64,000 nucleotides of DNA from an uncultured Campylobacter sp. (GTDB lineage: Bacteria > Campylobacterota > Campylobacteria > Campylobacterales > Campylobacteraceae), in NCBI RefSeq assembly GCF_944323605.1, contig NZ_CALUTC010000003.1, forward strand, positions 62,001 to 126,000, in the 5' to 3' direction. Under the pieces are notes generated by a model. The model did no database searches. It was not told the origin of the DNA and was given only the letters and a program-made list of their open reading frames with translations. Positions 55,807 through 64,000 of this stretch are shown in pieces. The position numbers and the translations under genes are program-made. Every line of letters starts with the position of its first letter. Position 1 is the first letter of the stretch.

Positions 55807-56874
55807 TCACTTCTTTTCGCTTACTTCTTTAGCTACTTCAGCGGCAAGACGAAGTTTTTCATTATCAAAATGCGTATAAATTCTTGATGTATTTAAAGAA
55901 GCGTGTCCCAAAGCTTCTTGCACCAAAACCAAATCTTTTTGTTTTTTATAAAGTAGGGTGGCAAAAGTATGCCTTAGCATATGTGCTCCATTTTTTTGTT
56001 TGCGAATTCCAGCCTTAAATAAAATTTGCTCCACTATCCTTGAAACATAAGCTTGAGTTAGGGACGAGCCTTTGTTGTTTGTAAAAAGAAGATTGTCTTT
56101 GTTGTTGTAATTTATGTTGATTTCATTTAAAAGATGAGAGATTAATTCCTTTTTTACCATAACCACGCGGTATTTATTGCCCTTACCTCTAATCCTAAAA
56201 ACATAAAGATCATTTTCCTCGCTTATATCTTTTAGCTTTAAATTTATCGCCTCGCTTACTCTTATGCCCGTAAAGATGATGATTTTGATGATAAGCTGGT
56301 TTCTTGCTGTATTTTTCTTAAAATCTGACTCATCTATAGCTTCTAAAAAGCTTACAAGCTCATCTTCGCTCATATATTCGGGGAGCTTTTCACCTCTTAA
56401 ACCACTTATACCAGCCCAATTTTTAAGGCTTATATCATATACGTGTGCCTTGCCTTCCTCCTCGTTTTGTTTGTCTAAGAAGTCAAAAAAATTCATCATA
56501 GAAATTCTATAATTTTTCTTTGAAGCATCTGAAAGTGAGGCTGTTATACTTGCTAATACCTCTATGACAAGCTCTTCATCGATTTGTTTCATAGAATAAA
56601 GCTTGTAATTTATCAAATTTTCATACATCTTTTTTAGAGGTATAAAATACGTATTAACGCCGGTAAGTCCAGCATTTCTAGCTCTTTTTGCAAGAGAATC
56701 AAGCTCCTCTATGTGTTTGACATTGCGAGATAGGGCAAAATTTACTGCTGCTAACTCATTTGCGTTTTTGACTTCCTTATTAGACAAAGAATTTAGCTTA
56801 AATTTAACATAGCGAGTAAGCCAAAAGAGTAGAGAGCTTTTAAAATCTTCCTCACAGTCGAGCGGATATTTCAT
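55807..56874 (-). CDS. xerH: single-chain tyrosine recombinase XerH
   Basis: Chromosome-dimer resolvase of epsilonproteobacteria, 355 residues. An N-terminal SAM-like arm-binding domain (1-165) precedes a catalytic domain with Arg205 (TGIRVSEA), the beta-hairpin lysine near 231-233 (RGKGNKYR), His298-x-x-Arg301 (HMLRH), His324 (LGHASLNTS) and the nucleophile Tyr333 (RIYTHF). Epsilonproteobacteria use one XerH instead of XerC/XerD and keep its difH site next to the gene; a dif-like inverted repeat lies about 200 bases upstream of this start. Confidence 0.95.
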   Translation of the reverse strand: MKYPLDCEEDFKSSLLFWLTRYVKFKLNSLSNKEVKNANELAAVNFALSRNVKHIEELDSLAKRARNAGLTGVNTYFIPLKKMYENLINYKLYSMKQIDEELVIEVLASITASLSDASKKNYRISMMNFFDFLDKQNEEEGKAHVYDISLKNWAGISGLRGEKLPEYMSEDELVSFLEAIDESDFKKNTARNQLIIKIIIFTGIRVSEAINLKLKDISEENDLYVFRIRGKGNKYRVVMVKKELISHLLNEININYNNKDNLLFTNNKGSSLTQAYVSRIVEQILFKAGIRKQKNGAHMLRHTFATLLYKKQKDLVLVQEALGHASLNTSRIYTHFDNEKLRLAAEVAKEVSEKK

Positions 56875-57469
56875 AAAATCTACCTTAAAAAAAGATTTTA
56901 AATAATACAGTAAAAAAATGAATTTAAAAAATAATTAAAGATAGATTTTGTATTTATACAAGGTCTAAAAAATAAAAAAATATATTTTAAACTCTTTATA
57001 AATATATATTAAAATAAACTTAAATAATATGTAAAATTATATGATAAAAGGTAAATTTATATCTATATTATAATTTTGTATTGAAAACTATAATTTTCAA
57101 ACTTTTTTAAAAATACAAAAAGCTATACTCTACTATCTTTTATAGGCTCTATTTTAAGGTATTTAAAGGATTTTACTTTTTATCAGACAAGAATTTATCC
57201 ATAAAATTTTATATCTTTTTATACTAAAAAATTTAAGCATAAGAGTTCTAAAAATATTTTATTTTAAAAATTTATATTTGTGATTTTTTATATTAATTTA
57301 TATTTTATATTTATATTTTTATCAAATTAAACTATAAATGATAAAACTTAGCTTAAGATTTTTTTCTCTTATCTACCCTATTTTTAAAATACCTATGCTA
57401 TTTTTTGCTTAAAAATTGATAAATTTTTATTTTTTAGATAAAATACTTTCAAAAATTTAAGGATAAAAT
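56875..57469. other. 595-base AT-rich gap between xerH and the YeiH-like gene
   Basis: The longest non-coding stretch of the window. It is very A/T-rich, holds no plausible open reading frame, and includes the dif-like inverted repeat at 57081-57100 and runs such as AAATATATATTA. It is a divergent gap, so promoters for both genes should be here. I see no tRNA or repeat array in it. Confidence 0.7.
57077..57104. other. candidate difH site for XerH
   Basis: An inverted repeat TTGAAAA (57081-57087) and TTTTCAA (57094-57100) is separated by 6 bases (CTATAA), the arm-and-spacer plan of Xer/dif sites. The flanks (GTATTGAAAAC ... TTTTCAAACTTT) resemble difH arms as I recall them for Helicobacter and Campylobacter. 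It lies in the gap beside xerH, where difH is expected. The call rests on symmetry and position; AT-rich DNA gives chance palindromes, so I hold it at moderate confidence. Confidence 0.5.
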
Positions 57470-58441
57470 TTGTTATATTTTAAAGGTATTTTGCTTACAT
57501 TTTTACTAGCACTGTTTTCAATATTTTTTGTTAAGTTAGATTTTATAGCTTCTTTTCACATATCAGCTCTTATCTTTGCTATACTTTTTGGGCTTGTTTT
57601 TTCTTTTTTGTATAAGGCTAAGGCTTCATCTTTAGAAAGCGGGGTTTCTTTTTCTGCAAAAAAACTTTTAAGGTTTGGCATAATTTTATATGCTTTTAAT
57701 CTCTCTTTGACAGAACTAAGTCAAGTTGGCTTTTTAGGTATATTTTTTGCCATACTTTTGCTTACTTTTACCCTTGTTTTTGGTTTTTTTGTGGCTGTAA
57801 AAATTTTTAAGCTAGATAAAGAGCTTGCTATACTTATTAGTGCTGGGACGGCTATTTGTGGTGCAGCAGCGGTTTTAGCACTTGAATCTGCCTTAAAAAC
57901 AAAGTCTAGCAAAGCTTTTGTAGCGGTTTCAACTGTGGTTGTTTTTGGGCTTTTGGCTATGTTTATTTATCCTTTATTTTACGGGGTTTTTTCTTTTGAT
58001 GAAAAGCAAATGGGTATCTTTTTGGGACTTTCCTTGCACGAGGTGGCAAATGTAGTAGGAGCTGGTGCTTTTATAAATGAAAATGTGGCAAATATAGCAC
58101 TTATAACAAAGATGATAAGGGTTATCTTGCTTGTGCCTGTTTTGCTGATACTTCCCCTACTCTTAGATAAGAAAATGGAAAAAAGAAAGCTTCATATACC
58201 TTATTTTGCTTTAGTATTTTTGCTTTTAATCTTTGTAAATTCTTTTATAGCACTTCCAAGCTTTGTAGTTGAACTTTGTAAATTTTTATCATTGCTTTTT
58301 CTTGCTATGTCTATGTGTGCTTTGGGACTTCAGTTTGACATAGCTAAATTTAAAGAATCAGGTAAAAAAGCTTTTGGCTTTGCCCTACTTTTAACTTTAT
58401 TTGTAGCTTTTTTAGCCTTTGTTTTAGCTTTGCTTTTTTAA
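57470..58441 (+). CDS. YeiH family putative sulfate exporter/membrane protein
   Basis: A 323-residue inner-membrane protein with about ten hydrophobic segments, of the UPF0324/YeiH family. Family motifs are LLRFGIILYAFNLSLTELSQVG (near 65-86), LISAGTAICGAAAVLALE (near 125-142), the strongly conserved glycine-rich signature, and LHEVANVVGAGAFINE. Start is TTG at 57470, supported by AAGGAT about 9 bases upstream; no ATG lies nearby. YeiH proteins are proposed anion (sulfate/sulfonate) exporters; substrate here is unknown. Confidence 0.85.
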   Translation: MLYFKGILLTFLLALFSIFFVKLDFIASFHISALIFAILFGLVFSFLYKAKASSLESGVSFSAKKLLRFGIILYAFNLSLTELSQVGFLGIFFAILLLTFTLVFGFFVAVKIFKLDKELAILISAGTAICGAAAVLALESALKTKSSKAFVAVSTVVVFGLLAMFIYPLFYGVFSFDEKQMGIFLGLSLHEVANVVGAGAFINENVANIALITKMIRVILLVPVLLILPLLLDKKMEKRKLHIPYFALVFLLLIFVNSFIALPSFVVELCKFLSLLFLAMSMCALGLQFDIAKFKESGKKAFGFALLLTLFVAFLAFVLALLF

Positions 58442-58501
58442 AACATTTATAAGACTCTAAAAAATAAGATATTTAAAAATGTGATAAAAGATTTAAGAAA
58501 G

Positions 58502-58524
58502 GCAAAAGGGACAAGCCCTTTTGC
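58502..58524 (-). terminator. terminator of the first outer-membrane barrel gene
   Basis: A 9-bp G/C-containing stem GCAAAAGGG / CCCTTTTGC with a 5-base loop, 7 bases after the stop of the barrel gene. On the minus strand it is followed by CTTTCTTAAATCTTTTATC, a broken U run typical of Campylobacter intrinsic terminators. Confidence 0.75.
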
Positions 58525-58530
58525 GTGGTA

Positions 58531-59115
58531 TTAGAAGTTGTAAGAAGTTCTAAGACCTATGATAGAGTTGTCAATATCTTCAGAATTGTAAAGACCTGTT
58601 CTAGTGTAAAGTTCTGTAGAGAATTTAGAACCAAATAGTTCATAATTTACTCTAAGACCAAGGTTTAAACCTAAATCAATGCTATTATATTTATCGCCTA
58701 ATTGAATTCCTGCTACTTTATAGCTTTGTTCAAAAGTAGCATAACCAAGACCTAGACCACCAAATACACCAAATTCTGTACCACCTGAGCTGAAGTTGTA
58801 GATAGCATCAGCATTTACATAGATATTCCAAGGAGCTTTTATATGATATGGATCATCTTTATAAGCACCACCGAAATCTATGTTAGCATAGTATCTAGCA
58901 CCAAAAGTGTCGCTAAACATTTGAGTATAACCACCATATACACCAAATCTTAAAGCAGATTTATAATCTCCACCTGTTAGACCTAACCAAGAGATTTTAT
59001 CTCCAGCTGAACCATATCCCCAGCTAAGACCTGCAAAATATCCACTTTCTTCAGCAACAGCAGCAGAAGAAACCAAAGCTGAAGCAACAGCTACACTAGC
59101 TAAGAATTTTTTCAT
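58531..59115 (-). CDS. outer-membrane beta-barrel protein (paralogue A)
   Basis: A 194-residue outer-membrane protein. Signal peptide cleaved after AAVA (about residue 21). The mature part alternates glycine- and aromatic-rich strands (GYFAGLSWGYGSAGDKI, LRFGVYGGYTQMF, GVFGGLGLGYATF, LGLNLGLRVNYELFGSKFSTELYTRTGLYN) and ends with a C-terminal phenylalanine (IIGLRTSYNF), the BAM recognition signal. An 8-stranded barrel of the Helicobacter OMP or Campylobacter small-barrel type is likely. It is followed by a paralogue on the same strand (192 residues) sharing the GSKFSTELYTRTGL motif and final F; each has its own terminator. Confidence 0.88.
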   Translation of the reverse strand: MKKFLASVAVASALVSSAAVAEESGYFAGLSWGYGSAGDKISWLGLTGGDYKSALRFGVYGGYTQMFSDTFGARYYANIDFGGAYKDDPYHIKAPWNIYVNADAIYNFSSGGTEFGVFGGLGLGYATFEQSYKVAGIQLGDKYNSIDLGLNLGLRVNYELFGSKFSTELYTRTGLYNSEDIDNSIIGLRTSYNF

Positions 59116-59263
59116 AGCAAATTCCTTTATAAAGAAAATTCATTGTTTTTTACAAAACAATCAGCCGAAATTCTAGCTAATCTTTTCTTAATAAATACTT
59201 AATTGTGGCTTATTTTAGGTTTTTGAGTGAAAATTTTAAGAATAAGGCTTATAAAATAATAGT

Positions 59264-59291
59264 TTAAGATATGGCACAAACCATATCTTAA
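59264..59291 (-). terminator. terminator of the second outer-membrane barrel gene
   Basis: An 11-bp perfect inverted repeat (TTAAGATATGG / CCATATCTTAA) with a 6-base loop, directly after the stop of paralogue B. On the minus strand it is followed by ACTATTATTTT. It separates the two barrel genes, which argues that each is transcribed alone. Confidence 0.72.
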
Positions 59292-59296
59292 GGGTT

Positions 59297-59875
59297 TTAA
59301 AAGAGATAAGAGGTTCTAATGCCTATTTGAGAATCGCTACCGTTTAAAACAGAATCTATAAGTCCGGTGCGGGTGTAAAGCTCTGTGCTAAATTTAGAAC
59401 CAAAAGCTTCATAATTTATCCTAGCTCCTAAGTTTATGCCAAGACCTAAGCCTGTTTCGCTATTAGAATACCTTCCTGCAGTTTCTTTTCCGCTTATAAA
59501 GCCAAGTGCTACACCGCCATAAACAGAGTATTCTAAATCGCCTTGCTCTAAGAATTTGTATAAGACATCAGCATTTGCGTAAAGATTTGTAGTAGAATAA
59601 TGAGGATTATTCTTTCCTTTTGTGTAATCCGTTCCAAAATCTAAGCTAAGATAATATCTAAAGCCCAAATTCGCATCTCTCATATCTGTATAACCGCCAT
59701 AAAGTCCGAATCTATGCCCTGTGTAAGCATCACTACCAATCAAACCTAGCAAAGATATACCATCGGTAAAAGAGCCGTAAGCATAGCTTAAACCTGCGAA
59801 GTAATTGTCACTTTCAGCCATAGCAGAGCTAGAAAGAACGCAAACTAAAGCTGTAGAAGCTAAAATTTTTCTCAT
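59297..59875 (-). CDS. outer-membrane beta-barrel protein (paralogue B)
   Basis: A 192-residue outer-membrane barrel with a signal peptide (cleavage after SAMA, residue 20) and strand pattern DNYFAGLSYAYGSF, HRFGLYGGYTDM, YSVYGGVALGFISG and LGLGINLGARINYEAFGSKFSTELYTRTGL, closing with IGIRTSYLF (terminal Phe). It is clearly paralogous to the gene at 58.5-59.1 kb across the whole length, with most divergence in the middle extracellular loops (for example TKGKNNPHYSTTN against AYKDDPYHIKAPW). This suggests duplication then loop variation, as expected for surface-exposed proteins. Function unknown. lepB lies just upstream on the same strand. Confidence 0.88.
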   Translation of the reverse strand: MRKILASTALVCVLSSSAMAESDNYFAGLSYAYGSFTDGISLLGLIGSDAYTGHRFGLYGGYTDMRDANLGFRYYLSLDFGTDYTKGKNNPHYSTTNLYANADVLYKFLEQGDLEYSVYGGVALGFISGKETAGRYSNSETGLGLGINLGARINYEAFGSKFSTELYTRTGLIDSVLNGSDSQIGIRTSYLF

Positions 59876-59943
59876 AAGTTTCCTTTATTTTTAGTAAAAG
59901 CGTGATTTTAACCTATAAAAGTTAAACAATTCTAAACAAAATT

Positions 59944-60774
59944 TTAATCCCCGTTTTCTCTTATAAATTTTTCATCATTTTGCAAGGTATCTACAAAACG
60001 CCCTACCCTATCCCAGCGGATATTTCTTTGGCTGTCTATGGAAAAATACACAAACCAAGGCTTACCTACTATGTATTTATAAGGCACAGAACCCCAAAAA
60101 CGGCTGTCTTCTGAGTCTGTTCTATTATCTCCCATCATAAAATACTCGTTTTCAGGCACTACAAAGCTGTAAGCATTTGCACCAGAAAAGCCCATTTCTC
60201 CAAATTCTGATAAATTTTCTGCTTGCATTGCAAATTTGTCTAAAGATAAGGCGATTTGAAAAATTTCATTTAAATCCCTGCCTTTATCATAGTGAATTCC
60301 TTTGTTTTTATAAGGCTCTTTCACAAAGAGTTTATTTTTTATATACACAAGATCATTTGGGTAATGCTTTTTCATATACTCATCGCCCTCGCTCATGCTT
60401 ACATAAAGGGCATTTGCGGTGATTATGACTTCATCGTTTCCCTTTGCAACGCATCTTTTTACGAAATGAATTTTTGGCTCTTTTGGATACCTAAAAACCA
60501 CTATATCGCCTCTTTGCGGTCCTTTTGCAGAGATTAAATGCCCATCGCCGTCAAAATCAGGCAAAACAGGAAGTTCTATCCAAGGTAAATGTGGGGTCGG
60601 TATGCCATAAGAAAATTTTTTTACAAATAAAAAATCCCCCACAAGTAAAGAATTTTTCATAGAACCGCTAGGTATGGTAAAGGCTTGGATACAGAAAAAT
60701 AGAAGCAAAAGGACTATGATTATCGTGCCTAGCCACGAATTTGAAAAGGAGCTTAGTTTTTTAAAGAAATTCAT
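59944..60774 (-). CDS. lepB: signal peptidase I
   Basis: Cleaves signal peptides at the inner membrane, 276 residues. One membrane segment (about 14-33) precedes the catalytic Ser in IPSGSMKNSLLVGDFLFV (near residue 38) and the catalytic Lys in KIHFVKRCVAKGND (near residue 107). Later motifs are YFMMGDNRTDSEDSRFWGSVP (box D, residues about 214-234). Three bases downstream of the folD stop on the same strand. It must process the barrel, htrA, mapA and other exported proteins of this window. Confidence 0.96.
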   Translation of the reverse strand: MNFFKKLSSFSNSWLGTIIIVLLLLFFCIQAFTIPSGSMKNSLLVGDFLFVKKFSYGIPTPHLPWIELPVLPDFDGDGHLISAKGPQRGDIVVFRYPKEPKIHFVKRCVAKGNDEVIITANALYVSMSEGDEYMKKHYPNDLVYIKNKLFVKEPYKNKGIHYDKGRDLNEIFQIALSLDKFAMQAENLSEFGEMGFSGANAYSFVVPENEYFMMGDNRTDSEDSRFWGSVPYKYIVGKPWFVYFSIDSQRNIRWDRVGRFVDTLQNDEKFIRENGD

Positions 60775-60777
60775 TTT

Positions 60778-61629
60778 TTAACCTTGTTTTAGTCTATTTT
60801 TAGCGGATTTGATAGTATTTTTAAGAAGCATTGCTATAGTCATAGGACCTACTCCGCCCGGCACAGGACTTATAAAAGAGGCTTTTTTACTAACATTTTG
60901 AAAATCAACATCGCCTACTAAAACACCATTTACTTTATTTATACCCACATCTACTACTATAACACCTTCTTTGACCATATCAGCCTTTAGCAAATTTACG
61001 CAACCAGCGGCACAAATTATAAGCTCGGCTTCTTTTGTATAAAGGCTTAGATCCTTTGTTTGCAAATGACAAATGCTAACAGTAGCACCTTCGTTTAAAA
61101 GCATAGCCGCCATAGGCTTTCCTACTATATTTGAAGCACCTATGACAACGGCATTTAAGCCGCTTAGTTTTATATCATAAGCCCTTAAAAGCTCTATGAT
61201 ACCGGCTGGAGTGCAAGGCAAAAACGAACCTTTTATATCACTATGCAAAAAGCCTACATTGCTTGGGTGAAAACCGTCTACGTCTTTGTTTGAATTTATG
61301 CTTTGTATGATTATGTCTTTGTTTATATGCTTTGGTAGAGGCAATTGAACTAAGATACCATCTATACTATCATCGTAATTTAGCGTGTTTATGAGTGCTA
61401 AAAGCTCGCTTTGAGTGGTTTCTTCATTTAGCTCGTAAAGTATGGACTTTATGCCACAAGATTCACAAGCTTTGGTTTTGTTTGTAACGTAAGTTTTACT
61501 AGCTGGATTATCTCCTACTAATATAACCGCTAATGCCGGTAGTATAGAATTTTGCCTTAGTAATTCTACTTCTTGTTTTATCTCATCTTTGATTTTTTGA
61601 CTTATTTTTTTGCCGTCAAGTATAGTCAT
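60778..61629 (-). CDS. folD: methylenetetrahydrofolate dehydrogenase/cyclohydrolase FolD
   Basis: Interconverts 5,10-methylene- and 10-formyl-THF, 283 residues. Motifs: VGDNPASKTYVTNKTKACESCGI (catalytic Lys and Tyr region, residues about 38-60), DGILVQLPLPKHIN, KDVDGFHPSNVG, PCTPAGI, VVIGASNIVGKPMAAMLLNEGATVSICH (dinucleotide site) and SPVPGGVGPMTIAMLL. It feeds one-carbon units to purH and panB in this window. Divergent from the cytochrome-hemL unit. Confidence 0.97.
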   Translation of the reverse strand: MTILDGKKISQKIKDEIKQEVELLRQNSILPALAVILVGDNPASKTYVTNKTKACESCGIKSILYELNEETTQSELLALINTLNYDDSIDGILVQLPLPKHINKDIIIQSINSNKDVDGFHPSNVGFLHSDIKGSFLPCTPAGIIELLRAYDIKLSGLNAVVIGASNIVGKPMAAMLLNEGATVSICHLQTKDLSLYTKEAELIICAAGCVNLLKADMVKEGVIVVDVGINKVNGVLVGDVDFQNVSKKASFISPVPGGVGPMTIAMLLKNTIKSAKNRLKQG

Positions 61630-61691
61630 TTATATCCTTTTAAAAATAAAAAGTGTATTATAACACAATCTTTATTTATCAAGGTTGCTTA

Positions 61692-62063
61692 ATGAAAATA
61701 ATATTTTTTACTGTTTTATTTTTATTTTTTTTACAAGCAAATTTACAAGCAAATGATTTTATAAGTGCGAAAGAATACTCTAAAATGCTTTATGAAAACC
61801 CACGTGGCATAGGTTGCAATAAATGCCACGGAGCAAATGGAGAAATGCAAATTTTAGGACATTATGAAAAAAAGGGCAAAAGAACAGCTTTTGTCGTGCC
61901 TAGCATACAAAATTTAGGCTTTGAGGAATTTAAAAAATCATTAAACGAAACAAAAGAAGCAAGTAGTATAATGCCTAGTTACTCTTTAACAGAAAATGAA
62001 ATTTTAGTTTTGTATAATTATATACAAGAAAAAACCAAGGAGCAAAACAATGCAAAGCAATGA
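61692..62063 (+). CDS. small c-type cytochrome-like periplasmic protein
   Basis: A 123-residue exported protein from the ATG at 61692 (AAGG ten bases upstream); a longer frame from 61653 would spoil the signal peptide. Signal peptide about residues 1-19. One heme c motif CNKCH is in [15 protein letters not shown] near residues 39-44. A methionine ligand may lie in SIMPSYSLT. It has the look of a monoheme class I cytochrome; electron partner unknown. The gene overlaps the start of hemL by 14 bases, in keeping with a heme link, though coupling does not prove one. Confidence 0.9.
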   Translation: MKIIFFTVLFLFFLQANLQANDFISAKEYSKMLYENPRGIGCNKCHGANGEMQILGHYEKKGKRTAFVVPSIQNLGFEEFKKSLNETKEASSIMPSYSLTENEILVLYNYIQEKTKEQNNAKQ

Positions 62064-63327
62064 ACAAGCTTTTAAAGAAGCGTTAAAATACATACCAGGC
62101 GGTGTAAATTCGCCTGTAAGAGCGTTTAAGTCTGTAAATGCAAATCCACTTTTTATAGAAAGCGGAAAAGGTGCTTATATAAAAGATATAGAGGGAAACT
62201 CTTATATAGATTTTGTGCAAAGTTGGGGTCCTTTGCTATTTGGGCACTGTGATATTGATATAATGAAAGCTTGTAAAAAAGCTCTTAAGAAAGGTTCTTC
62301 CTTTGGAGCCCCTACTTTGATAGAAACAAAACTTGCAAAAGCTATTTTAAAAGAATTTAAACACATGGATAAAATTCGTTTTGTAAGCTCTGGAACAGAG
62401 GCAACTATGTCCGCTATAAGACTTGCTAGAGGCTACACAAATAAGGCTAAGATACTTAAATTTGAAGGTTGTTATCACGGGCATTCTGATTCCTTGCTAG
62501 TAAGTGCTGGAAGCGGTGCTGCTACTTTTAACACACCGTCTTCTTTAGGAGTTTTGCAAGAGGTGGCTAATAATACATTAGTCGCTACATACAATGACAT
62601 AAAAAGCGTAGAAGATCTTTTTGAAAAACACAAGGATATAGCCTGTGTTATAATAGAGCCAATAGCTGGAAATATGGGCTTGATACCTGCGAAACTTGAT
62701 TTTTTGAAAAAACTTAGAAAATTATGCACTGAAAATAAAACCTTGCTTATCTTTGATGAAGTTATGAGCGGTTTTCGTGCTTCTTTGAAGGGTTCTTTTG
62801 GTATAAATGGCATAGAAGCTGACATAATAACTTTTGGTAAGGTTATAGGAGGGGGATTGCCTGCGGCTGCATTTGCTGCTAAAGATAAAATAATGCACAT
62901 TTTAAGCCCTTTAGGCGGAGTGTATCAAGCAGGTACTTTGAGCGGAAACCCTCTTGCAATGGCTGCTGGACTTGCTAGTCTTAAAAAGGCAAAAAAAGAT
63001 AAAAATCTTTACAAAAGGCTTGGAAAATTAGCCCAAAGTCTTAGCACTGGCTTACAAGAAGCGGCGAATATAGCTAATATCCCTTTGCAAACCTGCTCGG
63101 TAGGCTCTATGTTTGGCTTTTTCTTTAATGAAAATGAAGTGAATAATTACAAAGACGCTATGAAGTCAAATTTAAAGCACTTTGCCTCTTTTCATAAGGC
63201 TATGCTAAAAAGAGGGGTTTATCTTGCTTGTTCGCAGTTTGAGGTTGGTTTTATCTGTGATAAAATGAATGAAAAAATTATAGATAAGACTATAAATGCA
63301 GCCTTTGAGAGTATGAAAGAACTATGA
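62050..63327 (+). CDS. hemL: glutamate-1-semialdehyde 2,1-aminomutase
   Basis: Makes 5-aminolevulinate for heme from glutamate semialdehyde, 425 residues, class III PLP aminotransferase fold. Opening [62 protein letters not shown] (PLP aspartate) and the PLP lysine in [12 protein letters not shown] (near residue 264) are all present. The last bases overlap the next gene start (ATGA). hemH, at the other end of the pathway, is at 5.2-6.1 kb. Confidence 0.97.
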   Translation: MQSNEQAFKEALKYIPGGVNSPVRAFKSVNANPLFIESGKGAYIKDIEGNSYIDFVQSWGPLLFGHCDIDIMKACKKALKKGSSFGAPTLIETKLAKAILKEFKHMDKIRFVSSGTEATMSAIRLARGYTNKAKILKFEGCYHGHSDSLLVSAGSGAATFNTPSSLGVLQEVANNTLVATYNDIKSVEDLFEKHKDIACVIIEPIAGNMGLIPAKLDFLKKLRKLCTENKTLLIFDEVMSGFRASLKGSFGINGIEADIITFGKVIGGGLPAAAFAAKDKIMHILSPLGGVYQAGTLSGNPLAMAAGLASLKKAKKDKNLYKRLGKLAQSLSTGLQEAANIANIPLQTCSVGSMFGFFFNENEVNNYKDAMKSNLKHFASFHKAMLKRGVYLACSQFEVGFICDKMNEKIIDKTINAAFESMKEL

Positions 63328-63593
63328 GTAAAAGAGCTAAGATAGTAAAAGAAAGCGTAAAAGCAGCCGATGGGCTTTCTCTTGGAATTTCCATTGTGGT
63401 TGCTGTGCTGATAGGGATTGGTATAGGGTATTTTTTAAAGGATCTTACTGGCTCTTTGGCATTGTTTTTCTTGGGCGTGTTTATAGGAGTTGGGGCTGCT
63501 ATACTTAATGTATATAAAGCGTATAAAGCACAAGTTAAAGAATACGAGGAATTTAAAGAGGATAAAAGATACCAAAAAGATGAGTTTCAATGA
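63324..63593 (+). CDS. AtpI/AtpZ-like small membrane protein
   Basis: An 89-residue protein with two membrane segments (about 21-41 and 46-66) and a charged C-terminal tail ([22 protein letters not shown]). The glycine-rich [28 protein letters not shown] and the spacing of the two hairpin helices are typical of the AtpZ/AtpI family, which assists F-type ATP synthase assembly or Mg2+ uptake. Coupled to hemL by a 4-base overlap; no atp genes are near. Confidence 0.82.
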   Translation: MSKRAKIVKESVKAADGLSLGISIVVAVLIGIGIGYFLKDLTGSLALFFLGVFIGVGAAILNVYKAYKAQVKEYEEFKEDKRYQKDEFQ

Positions 63594-63622
63594 AAATAAA
63601 ATAAATTAAAAGGAAAGAGCAA

Positions 63623-64000
63623 ATGAGTAAAATTAAAATGCTCTTTTGTAGCCTTTTGTGTTTGAATTTGGCATTTGCTCAAGTGCAAAATATGAAAAAA
63701 GATGATTTTTTTAAAGCTGTCAAAGAATCAAATATAGACAAGATACAATACTTTTTAGAGGGTGGTTTTGATATAAACGCAAAAGATGAAAGAGGTAGAA
63801 ACGCTATACTGATAGCAACTTATAAGGATGATGTAAAACTCGTTAAATTTTTATATCAAAATGGCGGAGATGTTAATGATAGAGATGAGAATTTAAATTC
63901 GGCTTTTTTGTATGCAGGGGCAAATGGAAAGCTTGAAATTTTAAAGATAATACATAAAAAAGCTAAGGTAAATTCCGTTTTTAACCGCTTTGGCGGAAAT
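63623..64000 (+). CDS. ankyrin-repeat periplasmic protein (cut by window edge)
   Basis: Partial gene: 126 codons are seen before the window ends, with no stop. ATG at 63623 has AAAGGAAAG about ten bases upstream. A signal peptide (residues 1-19, LLCLNLAFA) is followed by ankyrin repeats: DDFFKAVKESNIDKIQYFLEGGFDINAKDERGRNAILIATYKDDVKLVKFLYQNGGDVNDRDENLNSAFLYAGANGKLEILKII are given here as pattern only (repeats begin near residues 27, 60 and 93, each with the G-x-D-x-N-x-x-D/x loop). Likely periplasmic, binding partner unknown; a C. jejuni ankyrin-repeat periplasmic protein has a similar layout as I recall. Confidence 0.85.
   Translation, partial: MSKIKMLFCSLLCLNLAFAQVQNMKKDDFFKAVKESNIDKIQYFLEGGFDINAKDERGRNAILIATYKDDVKLVKFLYQNGGDVNDRDENLNSAFLYAGANGKLEILKIIHKKAKVNSVFNRFGGN

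Noticed and set aside
1-64000. CRISPR arrays, prophage, insertion sequences or rRNA
   Set aside because: I saw no regularly spaced repeats, transposase, phage structural genes or rRNA motifs; the only homopolymer of note is the G10 tract.

Overview
The window is 64 kb of AT-rich bacterial chromosome (roughly 30% G+C by eye) with very dense, largely co-oriented genes. The gene content and local order point to Campylobacter: flgB-flgC-fliE-ftsI, mapA-ctsW-gyrA-flgP-flgQ, cbpA-hspR back to back with htrA-cprR-cprS, rpmH-rnpA-yidD-yidC-khpB-mnmE-purL, argG...rplI-hslV-hslU-era, tsaE-lptB-rpoN, xerH, and folD/lepB against hemL. From memory these match several separate blocks of the C. jejuni chromosome, joined here in a different order. 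The species cannot be named from the sequence alone. There is no rRNA, CRISPR array, insertion sequence or prophage.

Layout. 1-6.6 kb: a DUF721/DciA-like gene, a small lipoprotein, alaS, then an aminotransferase-oxidoreductase-hemH operon and a lipoprotein gene with a G10 tract that puts it out of frame. 6.6-9.7 kb: leftward flgB-flgC-fliE-ftsI operon behind a sigma-54 promoter. 9.9-16.8 kb: pbpA, mapA, ctsW, gyrA, then flgP-flgQ behind a second sigma-54 promoter. 16.8-19.6 kb: a methyltransferase and panBCD. 19.6-25.4 kb: leftward cbpA-hspR-unknown-HAD operon with an HspR-type operator, divergent from htrA-cprR-cprS. 25.4-33.4 kb: mqnC, ribB, tRNA-Gln and tRNA-fMet, a YqaA-like membrane protein, polA-motA-motB and a lipoprotein. 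33.6-44.9 kb: a uracil-DNA glycosylase-like protein and an acetyltransferase (leftward), then the long rightward rpmH-to-purH cluster. 44.9-52.3 kb: a leftward cluster argG - methyltransferase - nuclease - rplI - hslV - hslU - era - PilN-like - PilO-like. 52.4-55.1 kb: S4 protein, tsaE, lptB, rpoN. 55.1-58.4 kb: a NYN/OST-HTH protein, xerH, an AT-rich gap with a dif-like inverted repeat, and a YeiH-type membrane protein. 58.5-64 kb: two tandem outer-membrane barrels, lepB, folD, a cytochrome, hemL, an AtpI/AtpZ-like protein and an ankyrin protein cut by the window edge.

Links between parts. rpoN lies in the same window as two near-perfect GG-N10-GC sites in front of flagellar genes (flgB and flgP), and motAB completes a motility theme. 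HspR, its candidate operator, CbpA, HtrA and CprRS form an envelope/heat stress block. XerH and the dif-like site point to chromosome dimer resolution near the terminus. The parts that look least like conserved Campylobacter core are the phase-variable lipoprotein, the candidate restriction-modification pair inserted between argG and rplI, the Sel1-repeat protein before purH, the methyltransferase after flgQ, and the paired outer-membrane proteins. I found no complete system that I can confidently call new; the restriction-modification pair is the best candidate.
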